A DNA stretch of 64,000 nt from positions 1-64,000 of IMG/VR virus record IMGVR_UViG_3300027736_000035; one strand, given 5' to 3'. This DNA comes from a virus. This document shows, one piece after another, positions 1 to 8,103 of the stretch (positions are counted from its first letter, which is position 1; every line of letters begins with the position of its first letter). The position numbers and the translations under genes were made by a program. The notes under the pieces are model-generated. The model was not told the origin of the DNA, did not search any database, and saw only the letters and a program-made list of their open reading frames with translations.

Positions 1-370
1 CGGATGTTAGCAATGTCTTGATCAATTCTCCCATTGGTGTTGGAAGTATTTTTAATTTTCCACAACCAGCAGTTCCGTCCATCCACATGCCTTCTACACT
101 GTGGCAAACTCGATCCAGATTGATCTTGAGATCTTCTGGATGATCCACTTCACCTAATACCGAATTGCCTTCACGTATTTGGGTGTTGATGGTGGTAACT
201 GCTTTGTTGATTTCATGCAATGGATATATTCTATCGTTGGCGTTGCGTTTGTCGCCTTCGATGCAAATACCTTTGAGATACAGATGTTTTCCAGTGCCAT
301 CTGGTCCAGATTCTTCAAGAACCTGGATGTTGGCCTGTGTAAAAGTCAATTGTTCTCTTAGGTATTTCAT
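1..370 (-). CDS. 21: Prohead core protease, gp21-like (3' part outside window)
   Basis: The ATG at 370 opens a minus-strand frame that runs off the left edge, giving 123 residues. Residues 43-49 (N-A-N-D-R-I-Y) and GEVDHP at 73-78 match the conserved N-terminal half of the T4 gp21 prohead protease family, an assemblin-like serine protease that cleaves scaffold and capsid proteins during head maturation. His77 in GEVDHP is the likely family histidine; the serine nucleophile would lie outside the window. It starts 3 bases after the stop of the acidic core gene, in T4 order (20, 67, 68, 21), which supports the call. The truncation is caused by the window edge and says nothing about the gene itself. 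Confidence 0.88.
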   Translation of the reverse strand, partial: MKYLREQLTFTQANIQVLEESGPDGTGKHLYLKGICIEGDKRNANDRIYPLHEINKAVTTINTQIREGNSVLGEVDHPEDLKINLDRVCHSVEGMWMDGTAGCGKLKILPTPMGELIKTLLTS

Positions 371-373
371 CAA

Positions 374-1168
374 TTATCCACGTGCAACTGGGCTCTTGGT
401 GTTGACACCAGAGGCTTGACCCAAGTGTGGCTTGTTAGCTGGCTTGAGATTTTGTGTGCCTTGTGCTGGTGTGTTACCCACACGACCAATCATGTCTTTG
501 GTGGTGTTTCTGTAAGCAGGTGTGTCGTGATTGCCGCCCATTTCGCCGCCAGCATGTACAGGTTTTACGCTGTTGCCAATTGGGCCTTTTGCGCCTGCAT
601 TTGCAGCCACAGTAGACCGCTTGTTCACGCCGCCTTCTTCACTAGTCACTGGCTTTGGGGCTGCTTTGAGTGTGACAGCCTCCATCATGCCCGGTTGCAT
701 ATCGCCAGTATCGTCCATTTCAATAGCGTCACCGCCTTCTTCAGGACCAAAACCGTCGCCGTTGCCGCCGCTCATGCCGCCCATCATTTGTTCAAACTCG
801 GCCATCAACTGGTCCAGTTTGTCTTCTACATTCATGATGTCGTCTTTGGTAGCTGGTTCGTCACCGCCCATATCATCGTCGCCCATGTCATCATCGTCAG
901 CTTTGACATTGTTGATAAATTCTTCGGCTTCATCGCCGCCCATTTCGTCGCCGTCATCGTCGCCTTCGGCTTCCATGTTCATGTCGGACTCTTCTTCCAT
1001 CTCAACTTCGTCCATCATGCCTTCTTCAATTTCTTCATCGGCTTCGTCGGCCATCATATTTTCATAAATCTGGCGGCTCTTTTCCACAATGATATCATGG
1101 AAAAGCTCTTGAGCTTTTTGCTCTTCATCATTGATCACGTATTCAATCAATTGTTCAAATCTGTTCAT
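374..1168 (-). CDS. Acidic prohead core/scaffold protein (gp68-like position)
   Basis: 264 residues. A short helical N-terminus (about 1-40, rich in E, Q and K) is followed by a very acidic stretch (about 41-160) full of Asp, Glu, Gly and Met, then a basic, Gly/Asn/Pro-rich tail. Composition and position between portal and prohead protease fit an internal scaffold or core protein that the protease degrades. In T4 this slot holds gp67 and gp68. The start is set by a good ribosome site (AGGAG, bases 1176-1180) 7 bases before the ATG. It could instead correspond to part of gp22; low complexity prevents a firm family assignment. Confidence 0.7.
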   Translation of the reverse strand: MNRFEQLIEYVINDEEQKAQELFHDIIVEKSRQIYENMMADEADEEIEEGMMDEVEMEEESDMNMEAEGDDDGDEMGGDEAEEFINNVKADDDDMGDDDMGGDEPATKDDIMNVEDKLDQLMAEFEQMMGGMSGGNGDGFGPEEGGDAIEMDDTGDMQPGMMEAVTLKAAPKPVTSEEGGVNKRSTVAANAGAKGPIGNSVKPVHAGGEMGGNHDTPAYRNTTKDMIGRVGNTPAQGTQNLKPANKPHLGQASGVNTKSPVARG

Positions 1169-1198
1169 AAGAAAACTCCTATAGGTAAAGTGTGCTGT

Positions 1199-1206
1199 TA
1201 TTTACA
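1199..1206 (-). promoter_or_regulatory. Putative late promoter, TGTAAATA
   Basis: On the minus strand this reads TGTAAATA, 7 of 8 matches to the T4 late promoter TATAAATA. It lies in the 111-base gap before the acidic core gene, about 30 bases ahead of its ATG and upstream of its AGGAG ribosome site. The rest of the gap shows nothing else. Confidence 0.4.
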
Positions 1207-1279
1207 CAGCCAGAGAAATCTACAGTGTTTAAGGGCTCAAAATGACGATAAATTGCAGGATCTGCAAATCGTCCAGCTG

Positions 1280-1504
1280 TCACATGCCCGGTGGAGCAGC
1301 TGGTGCTGGTGCATACTGCTGACGCACCAATTTCAATTTGTCTTTGTATTCTACAGTTCGAATGTCATTCATGCGGCGCAGTTTGTTTAGTTGACGTAGA
1401 GTCAAATGAGTTTTTCGCAGATCACCCAGCTGAGGTTGGCTGTTGTCCTGTGCAAGATCCTGATAGGCTTCAGGCTCTTTGTGAAAAAACTCGTTCAGTA
1501 TCAT
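1280..1504 (-). CDS. Small protein in the gp67 position
   Basis: 74 residues, basic in the middle (residues 30-62 alternate Leu, Arg and Lys) with a Pro/Ala-rich C-terminus. It lies directly downstream of the portal gene with an 8-base gap. In T4-like genomes this slot holds a short prohead core gene (gp67), so a role in head assembly is inferred from position only. No recognised domain. The Lys/Arg-rich LTLRQLNKLRRM segment looks helical and could bind the acidic core protein encoded next; this is speculation. Confidence 0.6.
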   Translation of the reverse strand: MILNEFFHKEPEAYQDLAQDNSQPQLGDLRKTHLTLRQLNKLRRMNDIRTVEYKDKLKLVRQQYAPAPAAPPGM

Positions 1505-1509
1505 ACAGA

Positions 1510-1517
1510 TATTTATG
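1510..1517 (-). promoter_or_regulatory. Putative late promoter, CATAAATA
   Basis: Minus-strand CATAAATA (7 of 8 to TATAAATA), 5 bases before the ATG of the gp67-position gene. It overlaps the portal stop codon (1513-1515). A transcript starting here would have almost no leader. Overlap with coding sequence lowers confidence. Confidence 0.3.
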
Positions 1518-3291
1518 CCGGAGCGCCTGGCGCTGCACCAGCGGGATTTGCTGGCATAGGTGCACCTGGTGTCACGCCTGGTAGGCCCGGAGCAGCAGGC
1601 TCCATTCCCGCAATGTCTTGTCCTGTTTCAATGTCTGTTTCCATACCTGCTGGCGTGATTCCTACTCCGCGCAAATCTTGTCCACTTGCGGATTTTTCTT
1701 CCACAGTGTCGTTTTCTTCGCGCCACATTTCTTCGTTTTCTTTGATTTCTTCTTCGGTCAGACCCAGGAAACGTTCCAGCATGAATCGCTTGCTCATGTA
1801 AGGCAACGGCTCCAGACTTTGGAATGCATTGATCCGTGTGTTGTCCAGTTCACTTTGACGGTAGCTGGCAAAGTTTTGTGGTGGGTTAAACTTCAAACTG
1901 AACAGGCTGGAGTCTATATTAAACCCACGCCATTTCATGAACATCTTGAATTCGTCGTCTAGTTTTTGTACGATCAGTGCTTGCAATCGCTCGCAATACT
2001 GGTTGAATCTGTACTCTTGTATCAAAGCTGTGCCTACTTTTCCGTCGTTCATGGTGGCGCCGCTGTCGTCCGGACCTGTGGGCAAATAGCTAGAAGGCAC
2101 ACGTAGACCACGAGCCATTTTGTTGTTGAAATACTTCAAATCGTCAATTTCGCCCAGATTTTGACCGCCAGCCAAGGTGTCAATACTGCTGCCTCGACCG
2201 TCTGCTGTGACAGGAAAAAAGTAATCTTCCCCCACACTCAATGGGTTGTAACTGGCATCCATCATGTTGGTTCCGCCACCTGTTATGGTAGGAATGCGCC
2301 GCTGATGCATTTCGTTTTTGACACGTTCCACAAACGCCATGGCCAAGTGACTGGGCATGTTGCCCACGTCAATCTTGAAGATTCGCCGTTCCGGAGCACG
2401 TTGCACACGATAAATCAGGATGGAGTCTTCCAGCAGTTGTTTCTGCTTGAACACCATGTAGATCTGTTCCAGAATGCTTTTGCCAAATGGCCAAAACACA
2501 TCTAGACCTTCGTTCAGGCTCATGTGTACCACGTGTTTGGCATCCAAACAAACTTCGTTCATGGCCTGCATGAATCTGCTGTTGCCCACGCCACCTCCGG
2601 TGCCGCCGTTGGGCATGGTGTAGTTGGACGATCCGCCCACACTGCCTGTGGTGGGGTTGGTCATGTAGTCTGTGGTGGTTTTGGCTGCCACACTCATGTT
2701 TTGAAAGTTGGGATTGATATCACGAATCACATACTGCTCTGGACGCTTGCCTTCGCTTTCGTTCACAATCACACGGGCCAGTTTGCTCATGTCCACCCAC
2801 ATCATTTCAAATGTTTCTGGATCACGTACAAATATCTGATCGCCGTATTTGATGGTGTTGCGGAACAGTTTAAATATGCGTTGATCCAGTTTGTTCAGTT
2901 TGACCCATTGCTGTAGTTGTTTCTTGATGATGCTGATCTCGTGATCAGTGGGTTTTTCTTTGAAATCCACTTCAAACGGTGTGCCGTTTTGCTTGTTGGG
3001 CTGTGTGCTAAACTCTGCAATAATATCCAAACATGCATTGACTTCTGAGTCCATGTCCATGTTTTCATACTGATTGTAACGTTCAATTCTGTTGGGATGA
3101 CCACTATACACTTCGGGCAAGCGGCTGGCATAGTTACGAAACACAAAATCTGCTTGAGGACCGGTGCCGTCATTTTTGCCGTAGTTGTCTAGACCAAATT
3201 GATTACGGCCCGATATGGGGCTGAGTTGTCCGGAAGTGTCGGCCACTTTGAAATATTTTTTCCAAGAGCCTTGAGTTGTTTTTTCTGGCAT
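1513..3291 (-). CDS. 20: Portal vertex protein, gp20-like
   Basis: 592 residues (T4 gp20 is 524). The portal forms the dodecameric ring at one head vertex, initiates prohead assembly, and docks the terminase and then the tail. The N-terminal third, with the segment N-x-YENMDMDSEVNACLDIIAEF (about residues 70-90), and the later GKSILEQIYMVFKQKQLLEDS and LPTGPDDSGA-like segments are typical of T4-family portals. The last 50 residues are Pro/Gly/Ala-rich and look like an extension. It sits between the tape-measure-like gene and the core genes in the T4 order 20-67-68-21. The ATG at 3291 has no visible ribosome site and is preceded closely by a late-promoter-like element, suggesting a leaderless or nearly leaderless transcript. 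Confidence 0.92.
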   Translation of the reverse strand: MPEKTTQGSWKKYFKVADTSGQLSPISGRNQFGLDNYGKNDGTGPQADFVFRNYASRLPEVYSGHPNRIERYNQYENMDMDSEVNACLDIIAEFSTQPNKQNGTPFEVDFKEKPTDHEISIIKKQLQQWVKLNKLDQRIFKLFRNTIKYGDQIFVRDPETFEMMWVDMSKLARVIVNESEGKRPEQYVIRDINPNFQNMSVAAKTTTDYMTNPTTGSVGGSSNYTMPNGGTGGGVGNSRFMQAMNEVCLDAKHVVHMSLNEGLDVFWPFGKSILEQIYMVFKQKQLLEDSILIYRVQRAPERRIFKIDVGNMPSHLAMAFVERVKNEMHQRRIPTITGGGTNMMDASYNPLSVGEDYFFPVTADGRGSSIDTLAGGQNLGEIDDLKYFNNKMARGLRVPSSYLPTGPDDSGATMNDGKVGTALIQEYRFNQYCERLQALIVQKLDDEFKMFMKWRGFNIDSSLFSLKFNPPQNFASYRQSELDNTRINAFQSLEPLPYMSKRFMLERFLGLTEEEIKENEEMWREENDTVEEKSASGQDLRGVGITPAGMETDIETGQDIAGMEPAAPGLPGVTPGAPMPANPAGAAPGAPA

Positions 3292-3298
3292 GATATGT

Positions 3299-3306
3299 TA
3301 TTTACC
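3299..3306 (-). promoter_or_regulatory. Putative late promoter, GGTAAATA, near-leaderless
   Basis: Minus-strand GGTAAATA lies 7 bases before the portal ATG. The 20 bases through the start codon (3306 down to 3287) differ at one position from those at 46539-46558 in front of a small virion gene on the other strand. This supports a real, repeated promoter-plus-start cassette. Confidence 0.5.
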
Positions 3307-3309
3307 GCG

Positions 3310-6300
3310 TTATGCTTGAGCCGCCAGTATCTTTTCATTGACTGAAACACCGTTTCTTTGCACTCTGATCAACTCTTGAATTGCAGACAGCAGCATTTGA
3401 TTTGTGTCTTGTTGATTGGTCAACGCAGATTTAACATCACCCATGCTGTTTTCAAAACTGGTTCTGGCAGCTGATTGATCTTTCTTTTCAGCGTCTGTTT
3501 TGATAGTCATGGTTTCAGTTAGCATTCTGGCCACATCTGCAGGGTTATCTAGTGCAACACTCATACCCTTGCTGTTGAGTGTGGCCACGTCTGAATTGAT
3601 TGTGAGATCTGCTACCCCCGGCATATTTTTATTATATGCACCCATTGGGTTCAATGCAGCCACTTGATCTGCAGTCAACGGTGCCACAGTGGTTGCACCT
3701 TGATCTTTAGGTGCCACTGTTTCGGTTGATTTTTTATCTTTTGGTTTGGGAGTACGTTCCCAATGCCCCGGATCATCTTTTGGCAATGGGCGACGCCAGC
3801 CGCTGTCTTGAAGGATTTTGGCAAATTCCTTTGTCATTTTACCAGTATCTACATCTATAGCATCACCAGAAAGGTGTTTGCTATTTTCACCAACAGGAAG
3901 ATCATCTTTGGTAAACCATCGGCCTTTGTCGTCTTGATGATGTTTCAATCCTTCTTGTTCTTCTTTGGTGCGGAAGTTACTGATAATTGGAACACCTTTA
4001 TTGACCAATTCAAGCACGTCTTCAAGCACCCGAGCACCATTTGGCAGCAGAGTAATTTTTGCAGGATCAACTGCTTCAGATCCAGCTGCTGCAGGCTTGG
4101 GCTTTGGCGCTTCAGGCTCAGCTGCTTTGGGTTTGACTGGCTCAGGCTCAGCTGCTTTGGGTTTGACTGGCTCAGGCTCAGCTGCTTTGGGTTTGACTGG
4201 CTCAGGCTCAGCTGCTTCGGGCTCAGCTGCTTTGGGTTTGACTGGCTGGGGTTTATTTTCCTGTTCTTCCAGTATTTTTTCAATTTTCTTGTCAAGTGCT
4301 TGTTCATCAGGCTTGACTGGCTTTGGCTTGGGTGCTTCAGGTTTGATTGCCACAGGTTTAGCTTCGGCAGCATCTTTAACAGCACGGGCTTCTTCAGCAG
4401 CTTTGTCGGCAGCGGCTTTTTTTGCAGCAGCATCTTTAACAGCACGGGCTTCTTCAGCAGCTTTGTCGGCAGCGGCTTTTTTTGCAGCAGCATCTGATTT
4501 GGGTTTCACTAGCTCAGGTTTAACCGCTCCAGGTTTAACCGCTCCAGGTTCGGCATTGGGCTCTTGGGGCTTGACTGCGTCGGCTGCTGGTTTGATTGTT
4601 TTCTTGGCTGCTTCATCAAGTTGTTTAGCTACCGCTAGTTGTTTTTCAGCTGCTTCTAATTGTTTTTCAGCAGCCACTCGATTTGTTTCTGCTGCTTTGG
4701 CACCATCTGCTGCTTCTTGTAATTTTTTCTTTTCTGCATCCAAATCAGCTTGAGACGCTTTGCCAGCCTTGACTGCTTTTTCAAGCAGTGCAGTTTTTTC
4801 CATCTCTTCTCTTAGAGATTTTTTTGCCAAAGCTTCAGCTTCACTTGCTTGAGTCTTAGACTCGTTTGCCTGAGCTTTTTCCAATTGTGCTTTTTTTAGA
4901 TCAGTATCTGTTGATACAATTTGGTCTGTTGGTGTTTTGCCAGCATTGCGAACATCCAATTTAAAATATGGATTGTTTTGTAAGTAATCAATTATTTCTT
5001 TTGTGATTCCTTTCTGTATGTCAACCACAGTATCTGCTGACAATTTTATTTTGGTACCATCGGTGAAATTGATAGTTATACCTTTGTTGACCAACGATTG
5101 CAATGCTATCATTATTTGTTGTTGATCTTTGAGCAATGCGGCATAACCAATTAGTCTTGGATCTCCCCCGGCTTTTTCTGGAGTTTTGCCATCTTCAGAT
5201 GTTAATTTTTTTCGTTCATCCAGGATTTTTGCCATCTCTGTATTGAAATCTTTTTCAAGAAATTGTCTGGCCTGTTGTGTTTCTGCAAATTTTACTAAGT
5301 AATTTTCCCCTGTGCCTGTTTGATAGGCGCTGTTGAATTTTTCACTGGTCCTAGCAAGAGCTTGTAATGAACTGTATGCTCCTTCGCCACCTGATTTGAG
5401 TCCTGCGCTGACATCCGCAATATCTTTCATTATCTGACCTTGAGTGCTGGTACTGGCTTTTTGTGCAGCTTCGGTGGTCATCATCCCTGTGGACAAGTCA
5501 CGAAAGCCCTGTGCCAGTTCAGGAGATACTTTGGCCAAAATTAAATTTTGTTTTTCAAGTTCGTCAGCAGCAGCAATTTGTTGAGCATCTCCACTGGCTC
5601 TCATGGCAGCTATTTTGGCACCAAATCTTTGCTCACTCAGTGCTGCTTCTCTTGCAGATTGCTGTTCTTTTCGGCTCATGCCCAACAGTTTGGCCAATGC
5701 ATCTTGTTCATAGATATATTTGCGTGTGCCAGCGATCAATTCATCATTGGTCATTTTTTGAGATCGCCCAGCAAGATTTTGCAATCTGATATAGCCCATC
5801 ATGCTTTCATTCACTTGGTCTTGTGTCATTCCCAAGGCAAAAAAGTTTTGTCTGTCTTTTTCAAGTGCCTGGCCTAAATTTTCAAATTTTCTACGACCAT
5901 CAAATGCACTTCTGCCAAACGCTGCAAGTTCTTTGCTGTTTTGATTGACCAGGCCTATGTATTCATCCATTTTGAGAATGTTGAGACCTAAGTTTGAAGC
6001 ACTTTGACCAACTCCGGTCATGCCTTCACTGGCAGCAGCACCTGAGTCGGCTAATTTGCTGTAGGCATCATACTGTCGATCTGCCATGTTGCTGGTCAAA
6101 TCATACAGGGTAGCAACAAGTTTAACACTGCTGCCTGACAGCTTTGCCAGGCCAGACAGGAAACTTGCAAACAGTGGACTATTTCCTAACACACCAGCAG
6201 CTTTTGATATGGTATTTGTAAATTGGGCAACTGACTCTGCTGTGGCCGCGGTCGACGTACTGAACGCCTGCATGCCACGTCGGCCTTCATACAAGGAGTT

Positions 6301-6504
6301 ACCGAGTGAGCCTGATGCTTTTTGTAAATTGTATAGCGAATCTGCTGCTGATCTTGACGCAGCCATTTGTGCTCGTTGTACCGCTGACAGTTCTCTTGTG
6401 GAATCAGCTGCACTTGCTGTCAGTCTGGAATATCGGTCAAACTCTGAACTGAGTCTACCCAAATTTGCGGTAATCGAATTTACTTCGTCATTTAAGTCAG
6501 CCAT
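3310..6504 (-). CDS. Tape-measure-like tail protein with M15-type peptidase domain
   Basis: 1064 residues. Residues 1-470 are mainly helical and Ala/Ser/Gln-rich, as in tail tape measure proteins, which set tail length and line the tube. Residues about 540-640 are a Lys/Glu/Ala coiled coil. Residues about 640-815 are low-complexity repeats of P-K-P-V-K and K-A-A-E-P-E. Residues about 820-925 hold a zinc-peptidase signature: S-N-F-R-T-K-E-E-Q, then S-K-H-L-S-G-D-A-I-D, then P-G-H-W-E. This matches the S-x-H-x-x-G-x-A-x-D ... H pattern of M15 (D-Ala-D-Ala carboxypeptidase/endopeptidase-like) enzymes, with His, Asp and His as likely zinc ligands. T4 gp29 is about 590 residues, so this protein is much longer. 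A tail protein carrying a wall-cutting domain is known in other phages. The tape-measure role is inferred from composition and from its position between portal and baseplate genes. Confidence 0.7.
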   Translation of the reverse strand: MADLNDEVNSITANLGRLSSEFDRYSRLTASAADSTRELSAVQRAQMAASRSAADSLYNLQKASGSLGNSLYEGRRGMQAFSTSTAATAESVAQFTNTISKAAGVLGNSPLFASFLSGLAKLSGSSVKLVATLYDLTSNMADRQYDAYSKLADSGAAASEGMTGVGQSASNLGLNILKMDEYIGLVNQNSKELAAFGRSAFDGRRKFENLGQALEKDRQNFFALGMTQDQVNESMMGYIRLQNLAGRSQKMTNDELIAGTRKYIYEQDALAKLLGMSRKEQQSAREAALSEQRFGAKIAAMRASGDAQQIAAADELEKQNLILAKVSPELAQGFRDLSTGMMTTEAAQKASTSTQGQIMKDIADVSAGLKSGGEGAYSSLQALARTSEKFNSAYQTGTGENYLVKFAETQQARQFLEKDFNTEMAKILDERKKLTSEDGKTPEKAGGDPRLIGYAALLKDQQQIMIALQSLVNKGITINFTDGTKIKLSADTVVDIQKGITKEIIDYLQNNPYFKLDVRNAGKTPTDQIVSTDTDLKKAQLEKAQANESKTQASEAEALAKKSLREEMEKTALLEKAVKAGKASQADLDAEKKKLQEAADGAKAAETNRVAAEKQLEAAEKQLAVAKQLDEAAKKTIKPAADAVKPQEPNAEPGAVKPGAVKPELVKPKSDAAAKKAAADKAAEEARAVKDAAAKKAAADKAAEEARAVKDAAEAKPVAIKPEAPKPKPVKPDEQALDKKIEKILEEQENKPQPVKPKAAEPEAAEPEPVKPKAAEPEPVKPKAAEPEPVKPKAAEPEAPKPKPAAAGSEAVDPAKITLLPNGARVLEDVLELVNKGVPIISNFRTKEEQEGLKHHQDDKGRWFTKDDLPVGENSKHLSGDAIDVDTGKMTKEFAKILQDSGWRRPLPKDDPGHWERTPKPKDKKSTETVAPKDQGATTVAPLTADQVAALNPMGAYNKNMPGVADLTINSDVATLNSKGMSVALDNPADVARMLTETMTIKTDAEKKDQSAARTSFENSMGDVKSALTNQQDTNQMLLSAIQELIRVQRNGVSVNEKILAAQA
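4111..4220 (-). repeat. 30-bp tandem repeat in tape-measure gene
   Basis: Three nearly perfect 30-base units (4111-4140, 4141-4170, 4171-4200; the first differs at one base) plus a partial copy. They encode the ten-residue unit E-P-V-K-P-K-A-A-E-P. The repeat lies in the flexible linker before the peptidase domain. Confidence 0.9.
4367..4494 (-). repeat. 60-bp tandem repeat in tape-measure gene
   Basis: Two identical 60-base units (4367-4426 and 4427-4486) and the first bases of a third. They encode the 20-residue helical unit K-D-A-A-A-K-K-A-A-A-D-K-A-A-E-E-A-R-A-V twice. DNA identity rather than only protein similarity points to a recent duplication. Confidence 0.9.
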
Positions 6505-6516
6505 GTATTTTACACC

Positions 6517-6524
6517 TATAAGTA
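6517..6524 (+). promoter_or_regulatory. Putative late promoter, TATAAGTA
   Basis: TATAAGTA (7 of 8 to the T4 late promoter), 21 bases before the ATG of the gp26-like gene. It forms a divergent pair with the minus-strand TATAAATA at 6530-6537. Confidence 0.5.
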
Positions 6525-6529
6525 GTGTA

Positions 6530-6537
6530 TATTTATA
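6530..6537 (-). promoter_or_regulatory. Putative late promoter, perfect TATAAATA
   Basis: The minus strand reads TATAAATA, a perfect match to the T4 late promoter, 25 bases before the ATG of the tape-measure-like gene at 6504. The same spacing is found before the fibre gene at 47334. The 41-base gap 6505-6545 thus carries back-to-back late promoters. Confidence 0.65.
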
Positions 6538-6545
6538 GGTGATTT

Positions 6546-7388
6546 ATGACCCAATTTGCTAACCCGTTGAAACAATATTTTCGGCAACCTGCGATCTACA
6601 TGCGCTTGCCCACAGGAGGAAAATATTGGCCCGCAGGCACCATTGACTTGCCACCAAACGGTGAAATACCAGTTTACCCAATGACTGCCATTGACGAAAT
6701 AACATATCGTACTCCCGATGCTCTGTTCAATGGACAAGCTGTGATCAGTGTGATACAAAGTTGCATGCCCAATGTTAAAAATGCCTGGGCAGCACCTGCA
6801 GCAGATGTCAACAGTATGCTGGTGGCCATAAGACTGGCCAGCTACGGTCATGAATTGGAAATCTCTAGCACTTGCCCTGCCTGCAACACTGCTGAAGACT
6901 ATGCTGTGGATCTGCGACAAATACTAGATCAATTGAAATTGCCTGATTTTGAAACCACATTGCAGCATGGCGATTTAGAAATTGCATTTGCACCAGTCAG
7001 CTATGAACAGCAAAACCAAAGCAATCAATCGCAATTTGAAGAACAACAAGTGATACGAAGCATAACTGATTCTGACATGTCTGAAGAAGAAAAACTTAAA
7101 AAACTCAACGAAGCCATGCGACGCATCACCGAGCTCACAATACAAGCACTCAAATGGAGTATCGCCGGCATACGTACTCCCAGTGCTATTGTGAGCGAAC
7201 AAGAATACATACAAGAATTTTTAATCAATTGCGATAGAAAATTGTTCAATGCCATACGTGACCGTGTGATTGGTCTTAGAGAAATCAGTGAGTTGAAACC
7301 CTTGGATATCAAGTGTGGCAATTGTTCACATGAATATCACCAGACAATCACACTGGATATGACAAGTTTTTTCGGAGCCGCCTCCTGA
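6546..7388 (+). CDS. 26: Baseplate hub/tail assembly protein, gp26-like
   Basis: 280 residues. The N-terminal part, with the segment MRLPTGGKYWPAG (about 19-31) and P-V-Y-P-M-T-A-I-D-E, is typical of the T4 gp26 baseplate family. Two C-x-x-C pairs (Cys110/Cys113 and Cys257/Cys260) probably bind one zinc. In T4, gp26 is needed for assembly of the central hub. The last codons (7365-7388) contain T TTT TTC in frame, so some ribosomes may slip by -1 and continue into the next ORF, giving a protein of about 352 residues. It starts the plus-strand operon opposite the tape measure. That placement suits a tail-assembly chaperone role like lambda G/GT (inference). Confidence 0.75.
   Translation: MTQFANPLKQYFRQPAIYMRLPTGGKYWPAGTIDLPPNGEIPVYPMTAIDEITYRTPDALFNGQAVISVIQSCMPNVKNAWAAPAADVNSMLVAIRLASYGHELEISSTCPACNTAEDYAVDLRQILDQLKLPDFETTLQHGDLEIAFAPVSYEQQNQSNQSQFEEQQVIRSITDSDMSEEEKLKKLNEAMRRITELTIQALKWSIAGIRTPSAIVSEQEYIQEFLINCDRKLFNAIRDRVIGLREISELKPLDIKCGNCSHEYHQTITLDMTSFFGAAS
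7367..7373 (+). promoter_or_regulatory. Predicted -1 ribosomal frameshift site (T TTT TTC)
   Basis: The bases at 7367-7373 read T TTT TTC in the gp26 frame (AG-T TTT TTC GGA), a canonical X XXY YYZ slippery heptamer. It lies 12 bases before the gp26 stop. The -1 frame from 7373 is open, with no stop, into the 62-residue ORF at 7415-7603. The shifted product would replace the last four residues of gp26 by 76 residues. A downstream stimulatory structure could not be computed here. Confidence 0.6.
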
Positions 7389-7414
7389 ATTCCACCGCTG
7401 ACGAAATTTCAAAA

Positions 7415-7603
7415 ATGGTAGACGATATGGAACAGGAGGCTGATGAGTTGCGTCGGCAAAGTTTAAAAATGAGTTGGTACATGCGCGGCGGCTTGTCATA
7501 TGATGATGTACTGAGTCTGAGCTATCGTGAACGCGGCATGGTCAGCAAGATAATCAAAGAAAATCTTGAAACTACCAAAACTAGCAAACTGCCTTTCTTC
7601 TAA
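7415..7603 (+). CDS. Small protein, gp51-position; likely frameshift extension of gp26
   Basis: 62 residues from ATG 7415, charged, predicted helical, ending in L-P-F-F. The frame is open upstream through the end of the gp26 gene, back to the slippery site at 7367-7373, so the segment may be made mainly as the C-terminal part of a gp26 fusion (76 extra residues). No ribosome site is visible ahead of ATG 7415. In T4, gene 51 follows 26 and encodes a small hub-assembly factor; the same order here suggests equivalence by position. Its stop overlaps the next start (TAATG). Confidence 0.6.
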   Translation: MVDDMEQEADELRRQSLKMSWYMRGGLSYDDVLSLSYRERGMVSKIIKENLETTKTSKLPFF

Positions 7604-8103
7604 TGGACATTCTCACAGTCACTCGAGACATACTCACCTGGTCAGAAACTTTTGTAGAAGTTCCGCATCCAGCCCTGGGTGGTTGGCCACCTTGCCCATT
7701 TGCACGGCAAGCACGGCTGAAAGGCTCTGTGGGCATATTCATTGGCCAGGATCCATATTTTGATCTTGAATCACGTGCTGCATTAGGCATGCAACAGTAC
7801 GAGGTGATAGTGTATGCTTACGATCCTACAGAATGGACCCGTGATATTTTTTCACCAAGATTACAAGCAGCCAACCAAGACTTTTTGCTTGCAGCAGACT
7901 TGATTGTGCTAGAAGATCATCCCACCGACGTTGAAGATGTCAACGGAGTGATCATGAATCAAGGCAAATATGCATTGAGCCTGGTCCAGAGTCTGAGTGA
8001 TCTTGACCGTCGTGCCAAACAAATGGCTGACAAAGGATTCTATCATGCCTGGCCAGAACAGTATCTCACAGGTCTATTTGAAAATAGAAAAGATCCAAGA
8101 TGA
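7603..8103 (+). CDS. Conserved-looking hypothetical protein
   Basis: 166 residues, soluble, no signal peptide or membrane segment. A notable segment is H-P-A-L-G-G-W-P-P-C-P-F-A-R-Q-A near residues 22-37, with a single Cys in a Pro-rich loop. The rest looks alpha/beta, with strands such as V-G-I-F-I-G and E-V-I-V-Y-A-Y. Starts at TAATG, overlapping the preceding stop by one base, and overlaps the next gene by 4 bases, so it is translated within the gp26 operon. No function recognised. Confidence 0.6.
   Translation: MDILTVTRDILTWSETFVEVPHPALGGWPPCPFARQARLKGSVGIFIGQDPYFDLESRAALGMQQYEVIVYAYDPTEWTRDIFSPRLQAANQDFLLAADLIVLEDHPTDVEDVNGVIMNQGKYALSLVQSLSDLDRRAKQMADKGFYHAWPEQYLTGLFENRKDPR

Noticed and set aside
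416-1390. Long plus-strand frame over the scaffold and gp67-position genes
   Set aside because: It lies opposite strongly supported T4-order head genes, is full of His/Val/Phe runs that mirror the acidic Asp/Glu codons on the other strand, and has no ribosome site.
3763-4497. Plus-strand frames inside the tape-measure gene
   Set aside because: They are shadows of the tandem repeats; the repeated C-F-G-F-D-W-L-R-L products have no plausible structure.
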